Origin: Myotis daubentonii
Lineage: Eukaryota > Chordata > Mammalia > Chiroptera > Vespertilionidae
Length of the DNA stretch: 64,000 nt
Direction of reading: 5' to 3'
NCBI RefSeq assembly: GCF_963259705.1
Contig: NC_081841.1
Location: forward strand, 116,440,533 to 116,504,532
The notes below the pieces were generated by a model. It searched no databases. It saw nothing but the letters and a program-made list of their open reading frames with translations, and was not told the DNA's origin. Positions 48,820 to 60,157 of this stretch are shown piece after piece; positions within the stretch are counted from its first letter, which is position 1; the number at the start of each line of letters is the position of its first letter. The position numbers and the translations under genes are program-made.

Positions 48820-51800
48820 ATTATTCTGGAAACAGATTGTAAATACTTGCTGATCCATAAGTAGTAGAAAGTATGCCAAGTGAACTTTCTCCCATATGAT
48901 TTGGAATGAGCCAGCTCTCTAGTTAGTTAATGAAGAGGTTTCAGCTTCCTTGACATTCAGATTAGCAGCCAGGAAGGTCTCTGTCATCTTGCCAGAAAGT
49001 CTGTAAACTCACAACTTAGGAACAGTTTAGCTAGAGAAAAAGCACTTTATCTTGATTTCTTTGGGGTGATTTGTGTCTGAGTGAGAGAGGAGTCCTCGCT
49101 TTTGGTATATGGAGATTTCGGATTTTTTCCAGGGTTTTGAGCAAGTCAGCTGTGTGCAGGTTAGGGTTTGACGAAAATCCTAAATTGATCTGCCTCATAT
49201 TGAATCTGTTACAGATTTACATGTGTACATTATGAGTTTGTACTAGAACTAGTTGACCCCATGGCTTGAAGTGATTATAAGAGCTACCATTTATTGAATA
49301 CTTCCAATGTATTGTAAGTATTCAATAAACTTGATCTTAGAACAACACTGACAAATACTAGCTTTATTTGGTGCAGAAACTCAGGTTAAAGAGCTCATAT
49401 GCACAAATGTCACACAGCTCCTGGAACTTTGTTTTTTAAAATGTCAGACAGAGCGGATAATTATTACCAAAAAACCCCAGAAATCTTGTTATATCTATCT
49501 ACATATATAAAAAGCTAAGTGACCAACCTTACGTCCGTCTGACTGCCCAACCGACAGCCGGTACATATGAGCCCACTGGCAATTGAAAAATAAATGTTGA
49601 CTTGGCACATGCGCGATATATATAAAGTTCTCGCTATAAAGCTCTTATAATTAATTTCAATGTGCATGAATCCATGCACCGGCCACTAGTATGTTATATT
49701 TATCTCCACCCTCTATACATACTTTCTCCCCACCCCACTTCTTTCTGGATTATTTTGAAGCAAATCCAAGACATAATATTTTACCTGTAAAGCCTTAGCA
49801 TTTATCTAAAAAGATAGGACCCCTTTGAAAATGTAATGGCAGTAGGATTCTCACAAATTATTTTTTACATTAACCATTATTTAGTGGTTTTAAATACATA
49901 TCAGTTCCAATGCCTGATGTATGTCTTAGAATAGTCAGTTTTTTCCAGTCAGCGTTCACACACACTTAGCACTTCATTGATATGTCTCAAGTCTTTTGAT
50001 CTATAACAATTTCTCTTCCCTTCCCCGCCCCCCTTATCTTTAATAAGTAGTCATTTTTTCTGTAGAATTTCTCACAGTCTGCATTTTACTAACTGCACTC
50101 ATTTGGTGCCTTTTAACATCTCTGACTCCTGAATTTCTTGTAAACTAGTAGTTACATCTAGAGACTTATGAAATAAATGTTTGATTTTTTTAAATCAAGG
50201 AAAGTGTGTGAGTGAGGCTGAATAATTCCTCTTTTATAACATCAGGAGATTTATAATGTGTGATTTCTTTGGTGTTAAGATGTTATTAGTCTGACCTACC
50301 AGTTATAAAATTTGTCATTTACCTAAAGGTTTTAGCAGTCATTGATGATCACTACCTAAATATATTATTTCACTGGGAATATACCTAAATTCATTATTTC
50401 ACTGGCAAAAGTAGAATATTCTAATTTATCATTCCTTCATATATTACCTAGAAACCTATAATGAAAAAAATTTAATCCTCAGCTACCAGTTAACCTGAAA
50501 TACTGTTCATATATAAAAGGTACGATAAAAAGCAAGTTTTCAAAAATAATGACATAGTTCTCTGGCATCTTAACAAAGGTGACCCATTAATTTTTTATTT
50601 TCAGTATTATGAATACATGATTTAAAATACTTTTCATTTGTTTCAATGGATTTGCAGTAATTTGATGCTCAAATCCTCCCATCATAAGGCAATGAGAGCC
50701 CCTCAAGTTGGCTACTTTTTGCATCGTCCTCATTATCATTGATGTGCTATTCCACCATTGCCCATTTCCTGCCCCAACTTGAACCAGACATTCGTCTTAG
50801 GAACACTGGTTGCTTCTAGCGGGAGATGGAATTTGGAAAACACGATCTGGATACCTGAGGTGCAGAGCAATAACTTGGACCCACTAGTCTGGATACTGTC
50901 CATGCTCACACCAATCAAATGCATATGCAATTTCAGTATGTACCAATGGAACATTATACATGATTGTCAAATTACAAATGATAATATGTAGATTGATTGT
51001 TTAGAAATAGAAGGTGTGCCAATAGACGTAGTATTCCAAAGAATAGCTATTTCCAAAGCTAGCTCCTAATCATATGTGGAAGGGAGCTATGTAATATTAA
51101 TAGTGCATGACATTTACCAATATTTGATACATATTCTACAAGTTTGATACTTTACTCCAGAAAATACTGTATTCTGAGTTGAAATCTGGGGTAAGTGCCA
51201 AGAATTCGTAGGCATTATTAGTACCCACTATGGGGATTGGGAGAATCTTCCCTTTATACCCTGGGTCAATCTGGTCCTGGATGCAAGGTCTGCCTTCATC
51301 CCACATGTTCCAATTGTTATATGAACTTGTCCTCTGTCACCTGTAGGCTCCAAGTAGGGATAGAACCTCACTCAATGTGTGCCCAGGATTGGGGGTTTGG
51401 CACATCTAAGAGCAGATTGTACTTCTGTAATTTGTTCCCTATTAGATCTGGGATGACAGCCCTAGAGAATGACAAGTGGGAAGAGACAGTCTCTCTTAAG
51501 ACATTACTAATGGGTAAAAGGACAATCATTCTTAAGACTGGTTTGAATTTTGCAGTCACCTCCAGACTATTGTTAATGGACTAAAAACTGAGAATAAATA
51601 TTCTAACCAATGGGGGGGGATTACATAAATCATACAGCGTTCGAACATAACAAATGTAAAACAGGTGAACCTAACAATTTCTTTTTAACATATCTGCTTT
51701 TAGATTTCCTTTGTTGCATTTGTAACTGCTACAGAAATGCCACCTCTTCATCGACATGAAGAAGAGAAGTTCTTCTTAAATGCCAGAGGACAGAAGGAAA

Positions 51801-54800
51801 CTCTACCCACCATAAGGGACTCACCTACTAAACAGCTTTCTATTGTTGTGCCTTCATACAATGAAGAAAAGCGGTGTAAGCCCTTTTTGATTTTCTGGTA
51901 AGGGATGATTTGGGAAGAAAAGGAAATTTATAGTATTGCATTTTACTGCCTTTCCCAGAACATTAGTAGATGTGGGCTATGGTGAGTATCTAGTTAGTTG
52001 GTAGTTGCAGCTCAGAAGAGGAAAATAGAATATTAGCTATGAGGCTATGAGCAGCAGCATAAAATAGTGAGACCGAAGTGGACTTGAGGAGTAATGAACT
52101 AATTGTGAACAGAGGACAGGTGTTCCAAATGAAAATGGTTAGTGCAGGAAGGTCCCAGAATAGCTTCTTAGATTATATGGATTTTTTCCAAAAGTAAACT
52201 CTGAGTGTGTTAGAACTTGATAAATCATTTTGTTAGAGACACTTCTCATCAACACCAGTGAGGTGTTCCCAGACAGCCTTCTGAGTCAGTGGGAAAGGAC
52301 TATTCCCAACCTTGATCCTTATCTTCTCATATAAATGAATTTATATGAGAGACCATGATTGCAGTGTGAAAAGCCAGTTTATTAAAGCATGCACCTTTAT
52401 TGAAAAAGCAAAGCAAGCAAACCTATACATCTGGCTCATGAAGCACAGATGGGTTCTCAACTAATCTGAAGAGCAGGTTGGATGGGGGTCCAGGGTGTTA
52501 TATACCCTCCTTTCTATAGGCTTCAAAATTCCTTTACTGAATATTTTGGTACAGATTAATTTGAAAGGTTCCCCCCCCTTTTTTTTAATTGATTTCAGAG
52601 AGAGAGAGGGATAGAGAAATAGAAACATCAGTGATGAAAGAGAATCATTGATCAGCTGCCTACTGGGAATCAAGCCCACAACATGGGCATGTGCCCTTGA
52701 CTGGAAATGAACAACTCAGGACCCTTCAGTCCACAGGCCAGCACTCTATTCATTGAGCCAAACCAGCTAGGGTTCAAGGTCCCCTTTTTTAACTTTGTTG
52801 TGACCTTCCCAGAAATCATGAGAAACACCTGGCAACTTTACCTTGCCAAGCCTTGAGACTGCTGGCTTCTCTGCTTAGGGAGTAAAAGTGCCCTTTTTTC
52901 CTATCCCCTTTTTCCCTCCTCTTCTGAATTCTCTTACTGAGTTTTTTAGCCATTTGCTCTCAAGTGTCCTTGGCTCGGGAAAATAATGGCTTGTTAGTTA
53001 CAAGCTGGCTGCAAATTATCCACAGTGTTTGGCCTTGATTTAACTTTCCTATCTCAGTTTCCCTATTCCTTCTGCCCTGGAATCCTGTTAACAATTTCAA
53101 AAGCAATTTTTAATGTACCTTTTTTTTTCTTTAAGTGCCTATAATGATGGATGAAGCTCTGGGCTATCTAGAAGAGAGACAGGTATCATGTTTTCTCTTT
53201 CAATATAATGTCTCCAATTAAACTAGACAAGGTTACCAACTTGTGGATCCCAGGTGAGATCCACTGTGAAAGGCAATGTTAGTTCTGCTTGGGCCATCAT
53301 TATCATGGCCCCTGTTCTCAGCTTGTTGCTAGGCAACCCCAGCACATAGCTCACTACTTCCAGAGGCAGGTAGTGACCTGAAAGCAAGCTGCAAAGCTGA
53401 CATTTCTCTTATGTACCCTCCTACTTACATTTTATCCTCTCTTGCCTGATTTTATACATAAAATTGAGTGATAGAATGCCTGTAGACTTTGTATGGTAGC
53501 ACAATGCTGCTTTCACTTTTGTGATTTTTTAATAAATTTATTTGAAAGACACAATTAAGGCAAAATTATTTTGTATTTCTTTATTATTCTTAAGAGTCCC
53601 CCCTCATTTATTTTCCTCTTCTTTCCCTGCTAAAAAAAGGTAATATGTGCCACTGTTTTATGGCATTAGCTGCTGTTGTAATCTCCTTGAAGAGTTTAAG
53701 AAAACAAGTAAGCTTTGTGGCTGATTCTTTTTTTTTTTTTTTTTTTTAATATATTTTATTGATTTTTTACAGAGAGGAAGGGAGAGGGATAGAGAGCTAG
53801 AAACATTGATCAGCTGCCTCCTGCACACTCCCTACTGGGGATGTGCCCGCAACCAAGGTACATGCCCTTGACTGGAATCGAACCTGGGACCTTTCAGTCC
53901 ACAGGCTGACGCTCTATCCACTGAGCCAAACCGGTTACGGTGGCTGAATCTCTTTAAAGAAAATTCCTTGTTTTGACTTACTTTGGTTTTTTTGGTGTGT
54001 GTAAAGGGAAGATAGAAGAGTCATCGAAAGAGAGGAGCTCGTATTCTATGCTCAACAATTAAATTTAAAGAAAAGAGAAAGAGAATTGAGGTCTTATTGT
54101 AGGTGAGGCTACTACCTCTTTTACACCAGCCACATAGACTAGGTTTTTGTTGTTGTTGTTTTTAATGAGAAAATGGGCCAAAAATGTTAACTTGCCTAAG
54201 GTCGTAAGGCTAAGAAGTGCCTCCAAATTGGAATCTACACTCTCTAACTTCAAACCTCTTGGGCTTTTTTCTCATACACTTGGTAGCATCTCACAGATGT
54301 ACTCTGCACCACAAGAACCTGGCTCCTTCACTGACATGCCGCAGGAAGAGCAGGATGCTCACAGAGACTTAGTATCCACCCTCTACTCCTACTCAGGGTC
54401 TCTCCTGTTTGTTCTGGCCTTTTTATTTTCTGTGGTTTATTCACTACTTTATATACACATTAACACTACAGTTATTTTTAAAATTTTTTTAGTTTTTTAT
54501 GGCAGTTATGCCAAATCGTGGTATGTTATTTTTGCTTCTTACAGAAACAAGATCCTACTTTTACTTATGAGGTGATAGTAGTAGATGATGGCAGCAAAGA
54601 CCAGACTTCGAAGGTAAGTAAACTTGCTTTTAGAATTGCCAGTAGATAGAAAATATGGAATAATTTAGCAAGTGTAAAATCTTAGTTTTGCTTCATTAGA
54701 GAACCCTAAAGTTTTGCTAAATACTCTCCATTACTATAGTATGGGTAGTAGAAGAAGCAGAGAGATTTTATTTATGGAAAGCTGGAAACTATACCTGCTA

Positions 54801-57800
54801 TTCCACTATTCCATAAAACCAGGAAAGCTTTGAAGATCACCAAATGGGAGAGAACATGCACAACAACAGTTCACCTTGGCCTCTGGGAAACCCTCTTTGC
54901 CTGTCAATTTATAGTGCCTCTTTTTTTAAGCATGATTCTGTTCTTTATGCTACACCTTGCCTGACAGATTCTAATGCAGCCATTTAAATAGGAAGATGCC
55001 TTCCTATCCCCACTGAGTATCAGATATGTCCTTTGTCATACCCCCATCTAGATTTACCTGTAGGAGGTAACAGTGTTTTTGAGTATTATCTCCTCTCATT
55101 CCTCCATTTTTAGACCTGTAGTTGCCAGACCCAGGTCCACCTAGTTTTGCAGTAGTACATTTATTAAATCTCGCAAGTGATCCTGATAAATTACTCTTTA
55201 AACATTTAAGTGTTTTTATTATTAATGCTTCACATAAAAGATTCATTTATGGTGCTATTAATATTCTTGTTAAATAGCAACATAATCCTATCTAATAAAA
55301 GACAAAAAGGGTAGTTAACTGTACCTCCACTATGCTTCCCATTGGCTAATCAGAGTGATATGCAAATTAACTGCCAACCAAGATGGCGTCCAGCAGCTAC
55401 GCAGCTGAAGCGAACATGAGGTTTACTTGCTCCAGTGATGGAGTAAGCCAAGGTTCCCCGCCTGCCGCGGCCCGGCTCTGAGCTCCAAAAGCAACAGTGT
55501 TTCAATTATAGAAGCTAAACAAACTCCAGATACCTGCTTTTAGCCGGCGGAGGCCTCAGAGCTGGGAGCACCAGTGATGGTAACAATGTTTCAATTATAG
55601 AAGGTAAATAAATCCCAGAATAAAAAGAAAAAAAGGAGAGGCTGGGAGCTTCAGTCACTGGCCAGCCTGAAAAGAGCCCTCAGCACCTCACCCAGACTGG
55701 CCAGGCACCCAAGCGGGACCCCCACCCTGATTCAGGACACCCTTTAAGGCAAACCAGCCTGTCCCCACCCGTGCACCAGGCCTCTATCCTATATATTAAA
55801 AGGGTGATATGCAAACTGATCCTAACAGCAGAAAGACTGGGAATGACTGGTCACTATGACACACACTGACCACCAAGGGGCAGTCACTCAATGAGGAGCT
55901 GCCCTCTGGTGGTCAGTGCGCTCCCACATGGGGGAGCTTTGCTCAGCCACAAGCCAGGCTGATGGCTGCCAGTACAGCAGTGGTGGTGGAGCCTCTCTTG
56001 CCTCCTCAGCAGCACTAAGGATGTCTGCAGCTTAGGTCTGCTCGCCGCTGGCAAGTGGACATCCCCCGAGGGCTGCCAGGTTGCCAGAGGGATGTCTGAT
56101 TGCCATCTTAGGCCCAATCCCCTGGGGAGTAGGCCTAAGCCAGCAGGTGGTCATCCCCTGAGGGGTCCCAGACTGCAAGAGGGCACAGGCCAGGCTGAGG
56201 GACAACCCCTCACCCCCCCCCCCCGAGTGCACAAGTTTTTGTGTACTGGGCCTCTAGTGTACCTTATAGTAAGGTTGCTGGGCCAGCACAGCCAATGGTC
56301 CGGTGAGCCTGAGCGGAGGTGTCGAAGGATTTAGAAAAGACAAAGAGAATAAGCTGGGTCTAGGTCAGCCATGGGCAAATTACGGCCCGCGGGCCGGATC
56401 TGGCCCGTTTGAAATGAATAAAACTATTGAGAAAAAAGACCACACCCTTTTATGTAATGATGTTTACTTTGAATTTATATTAGTTCACACAAACACTCCA
56501 TCCATGCTTTTGTTCCGGCCCTCCGGTTCAGTTTAAGAACCCATTGTGGCCCTCGAGTCAAAAAGTTTGCCCACCCGTGGTCTAGGTGGCTCTCCAGTGC
56601 CTGGCTGAGTCCACAGAGAAAGATCCAGACAGCAAGCTGAGCCTTTATTTTATAGCCATATGTAAACAAGGTAATGGTCACCATAGTTACAATGTTCTTG
56701 TGAGTTTCACTTGTTTTGGCAGCACTTGCTGCACCTCCCACAGCCCATTAGCTACCCAAATAAGATCTAGCGAGCATCGTAAGGTCAAGCCTAATTATGC
56801 TAAGAGGGCTGTGCCCTCTAAGCTGAGACTTGTTTGTGACTTTGCCCACAGGTCAGTCTGAGGCTTAACCCTATAGCCATTCCTTACAATAAGTATACAG
56901 GGAAACACCTGTTTACTTGATTATTCACCAGTAATGATTTTTTGTTAAATACCAAGTATACATGAAGTTCTAGACACTGGAGGAACCATACAAATACATG
57001 AGCCCACTCCTTTGTGCAAGAAGCCTTCAGGACAGTTGTTTAACATGCCCATAAATTCTGTATTGCAGGTAAAAAGTGCTGAAAATAAAATATTGTAAAG
57101 AATTTGAGAGAAAGAGAAGTGACTTTTGAACTGAACTTTTAAGGATGGTTATGACTAAGATAGTATTTTCAGATTGAAAATATAGTGTAAACAAAGGCAT
57201 AGAGGCCAGTCAGTATTATGGGATCTGCTTTAGGAAGATTAGGTGCTGCACTTTGAATAATGAATGTGACACGAAAAACATAAACACAGACTATTCCCGA
57301 AATTTGTTAATTATATGGAAGGAAGGGCATAGAAAATAAACATCCATCACTTGCTGCTGAGATTGCAGAAGCAGCAGCAGCCCAGCTGAGGAAAAGCAGC
57401 TTTTCAATTCTCATATTCTCCCTCATCACAAAATTATCACAGCTCCAATTATCACATGTCCTAAGCTGTAAGAGACAGCCGGAACATTAAGATTCATCTT
57501 TGAGTGCCTCTGTCCTTTTTTTTTTTTTTTTTTTTAATGTATTTTATTGATTTTTTACAGAGAGGAAGGGAGAGAGATAGAGAGCTAGAAACATCGATGA
57601 GAGAGAAACATCGATCAGCTGTCTCCTGCACATCTCCCACTGTTGATGTCCTGCACCCAGGCACACGCCCCTGACCGGAATCGAACCCAGGACCCTTCAG
57701 TCCGCAGACCGAAGCTCTATCCACTGAGCCAAACCGGTTTTGGCGCCTCTGTCCTTTTTAATTGGAAATAGAAAGCTTTACCAGAAGCCTTATCCTCCAG

Positions 57801-59522
57801 CAGACCTGCAGTAGACTTCATGAGCCAGAACTTGGTGACATGACAACCCATACCTGAAAGGAGGACCGGGAAAGTGCTTGGCAAAGCAGATTTAGACCAA
57901 TCATGATTCATTGTCTAGTCCTGTACACACTGTCACTATGTAAGACTGGAGTCATAATAGTAAGGAAGAAGGAGGCATTGTTTGTTGGGTAAGTAGCTAA
58001 CAGTGCCTACCACAATGCTGTAATAGGAGTATGTACAAAGGACTGTGGCTGCATTTGTTCATTGAGATTAATCAATTCTAGACTATGTATCAGGCACTAG
58101 AAATAGTAAGTTTAGCCTTTAAGTAGCCCACTGCCTGGTGGGCAAGGTCTGCAGTTACATTATGTGATGAGTAAAGTAACAGTTAAACGAGAAAATGCCT
58201 TTTGAACCAATTAGAATCACTTTCCTTTTTCCTGGAGGGGAAGGTGAGAATGAGCATAGAAACTAGGAAAAGGACATGGTGTTTGAGCTGCATCTTAAGC
58301 TGGCCCGACAGGAGGGCAAACACCAGAGTAGAATAACTTCACAACTGCCTATGGAAGTGAGTGCCAAAAGGAGAGGGTACTGTTGATTAGGAGGTTAAAT
58401 GCAAAGAAGAGAACGTTAAGAGATTTAATGTGGAAAAGCAAAGGATATGAGTCGTGCTGCACTGGTTTGAAGACTAAACATGAGGAAGAGATGTAGATGG
58501 CAGTATATAGATTTATATATATTATAGATGTAGATCATTATTTTATGACTTTGATTATAAATTAAAGAATATATAAATAGATGTAGATCACTATTTCAAG
58601 ACTTCGATTATAAATAAAAGAATACTGACAGTTTCTTGAGGTAATAGTGAAATCAAAGGGAAGTTTTTAGTATGCTGTTTAGTATGTAGCATGTTTAAAG
58701 CTGTGGAGCCAGCAGAGAGGAAGAGATTGAAGATTCAGAAGAGGATAAGTTATGGCATGGATATCTGCTGAGAAAGAGAAATTCAAGTGAGATTTGAGGG
58801 AAATGGTCTAGAATACAAACAACCTCTCTGGGGACTGAGATTGGTTGTTGACAAACAAGTCATTGAGCAGTATTGTAGGCTTAGGTCACAAGTGTGTATG
58901 TTAGCAAATAGATTTTGTTTTCTTCTGGAAGCTCAGTAGTTTAGGTAGAAGAGTTGAGATAATAAGGGGACGGCAGCTGCCTGTTCAACTGGTTCCTCTG
59001 CAGGAAGGTAAAGTCTAACTTCAGCCTAGTGGGTCAATTCCTGGTGTCATATTTTTACACCAAGAATTCAGCAACTCCCCTGGGCCACCAAAATGCATGG
59101 TGGGTATAATCGAGTCACAAGAAAAGGCAACTGGAATATCAGTGTTTAACCATTTGCCTGCCATAAGCATCTATAGATCAACTTTAAAATCATTTTCCGT
59201 GAGAATTTTCAACTGAAAATATTCAAGACCACCCGAATTGTAATATTATTTTTTATAATATTTATTGCAAATTTATTTTTTAATTAAATTCAAAATATCG
59301 TGGCGTGTGGGGATGGTTTCCATTTTGGACGTGTGGCAGTTAACTGGTTAAGCCAAAATAAGAAACCCACTTTATATTACTATTTTGTAATCCAAGTTAA
59401 TTTTTTCTCACTTTTATATAATTTGACAGGTAGCTTTTAAATATTGCCAGAAATATGGAAGTGACAAAATACGAGTGATAACACTGGTGAAGAATCGTGG
59501 GAAAGGTGGAGCTATTAAAATG
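48042..59522 (+). CDS. ALG5: ALG5, dolichyl-phosphate beta-glucosyltransferase (3' part outside window)
   Basis: Exons 48042-48119, 51704-51875, 53136-53182, 54545-54613 and 59430-59522 give 459 nt, 153 codons in one frame, of an enzyme usually about 324 residues long. Residues 1-35 form a hydrophobic signal anchor (MASLPLQLVVLGAVLGVALA...). A GT2-family glycosyltransferase fold follows, with the nucleotide-sugar motifs IVVPSYNEEKR, EVIVVDDGSKDQTSK and LVKNRGKGGAIKM. The DxD-bearing part (ADADGAT in the family) is expected in the next exon, which I do not find before 64000. The enzyme transfers glucose from UDP-Glc to dolichyl phosphate on the cytosolic face of the ER, for N-glycan precursor assembly. 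The last donor is GTAATA at 59523. Confidence 0.95.
48728..48817. repeat. (TG)n/(TA)n microsatellite
   Basis: Compound dinucleotide repeat in ALG5 intron 1; it generates spurious open frames on the minus strand. Confidence 0.95.
49498..49689 (+). mobile_element. Small Helitron (H13), divergent family
   Basis: A|TCTACATATATAAAAAGC start, hairpin GTGCATGAATCCATGCAC, CTAG|T at 49686-49689. It is only 192 bp long and lacks the HeliBat interior. It lies in ALG5 intron 1. Confidence 0.75.
49730..50990. repeat. Ancient L1 (L1M-type) 3' remnants in ALG5 intron 1
   Basis: Blocks such as GATATGTCTCAAGTCTTTTG, CAGTCTGCATTTTACTAACT and GGAACACTGGTTGCTTCTAG recall L1M 3' ends. A similar remnant is at 26700-26995. 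The assignment is from memory of the consensus and is tentative. Confidence 0.5.
52571..52776 (-). mobile_element. VES SINE 18
   Basis: Minus orientation with a small internal deletion; AAGGTTCCCCC / CAAGGTCCCC flanks. Confidence 0.85.
53729..53939 (-). mobile_element. VES SINE 19
   Basis: Minus orientation; duplication GTGGCTGATTCT / GTGGCTGAATCT. It lacks about 20 bp after the GAGAGCTAGAAACAT block. Confidence 0.9.
55286..55786 (+). mobile_element. Helitron (H14), first half of a joined pair
   Basis: It starts A|TCCTATCTAATAAAAGAC and ends CACCAGGCCTCTA against H15. It is an H2/H8-type interior with an internal deletion, and contains CAAGATGGCGTCC. Confidence 0.83.
55787..56257 (+). mobile_element. 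Helitron (H15), partner of H14
   Basis: It starts TCCTATATATTAAAAGGG directly after H14 and ends in the CACAAGTTTTTGTGTACTGG hairpin and CTAG|T (56254-56257). The last 150 bp resemble H3; the middle does not carry the H3 minisatellite. Confidence 0.83.
56366..56579. mobile_element. hAT MITE with CAGCCATGGGCAAA ends
   Basis: Inverted ends CAGCCATGGGCAAATTACGG and AGTTTGCCCACCCGTG. Perfect 8-bp duplication GTCTAGGT at 56358-56365 and 56580-56587. Confidence 0.88.
56880..59430. other. ALG5 intron 4, distal part
   Basis: Contains VES SINE 20 and decayed repeat-like stretches at 57100-57260 and 58230-58470 (both with GAGCTG...CTTAAG-like blocks). No exon is seen. Confidence 0.55.
57520..57743 (-). 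mobile_element. VES SINE 20
   Basis: Minus orientation; 14-bp duplication GCCTCTGTCCTTTT at 57506-57519 and 57744-57757. Confidence 0.92.
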
Positions 59523-59569
59523 GTAATACATAGTTTCAATATTTTTATCTAAAATATAAAGATATTTTG

Positions 59570-59753
59570 GCCTTGTGTTTCAGTGATTAGAGCATTGGCC
59601 CAATTCCCAGTCAAGGACACAGGTTGCAGGTTCGATCCCCAACCCTGGTTGGGGCATGTGCAGGAGGCAACCAATTGATGTTTCTCTCTCGTATTGGTGT
59701 GTGTGTGTCCCCTTCCTCCTTCCCTCTCTTCCATTCTCTCTAAAAATCAGTGG
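59570..59753 (+). mobile_element. VES-like SINE 21
   Basis: Plus orientation; TTGTGTTTCAGTGATTAGAG head, GGTTCGATCCCCAACCC box. It begins about 50 bp after ALG5 exon 5 and runs into the CYCS pseudogene 5' end. Confidence 0.82.
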
Positions 59754-60157
59754 AGTTAGAGAGTGTGACATCTGGCTTGCAAGTGGGAACCTCTGTGTTG
59801 CACGTGACTAACGATCGATTTAAAAATGGGTAATGTTGAAAGGGGCAAGAAGATTTTTGTCCAGAAGTGTGCCCAGTGCCATACTGTGGAAAAGGGAGGC
59901 AAACACAAGCCTGGGCCAAATCTCCATGGTCAGGCCCCTGGATTTTCTTACACAGAAAGAAAGAACAAAGGCCAACAAGAACAAGGTCTCACTTGGGGAG
60001 ATGCTACACTGATGGGAGTGCTGGGGTCCAACCCCAGCAGGTCCAGAGGTTCCCAAAGGTGTAGACGGAGTCGGCGAAGAAGGAATGACACAGAGACAGC
60101 GTTCAGTTGATCAGCAGCCTAACCAGGATGTCTAGCCAGGATCTCCAGCCAAGTTCT

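Noticed and set aside
51237..51584. 115-codon open frame in ALG5 intron 1
   Set aside because: No recognisable domain, an overlapping antisense open frame, and surroundings of decayed repeats; probably an old repeat remnant.
59826..60110. Functional cytochrome c gene
   Set aside because: No introns, a deletion of the LFGRKTG region, and an LTR in the middle of the reading frame. It is a processed pseudogene.
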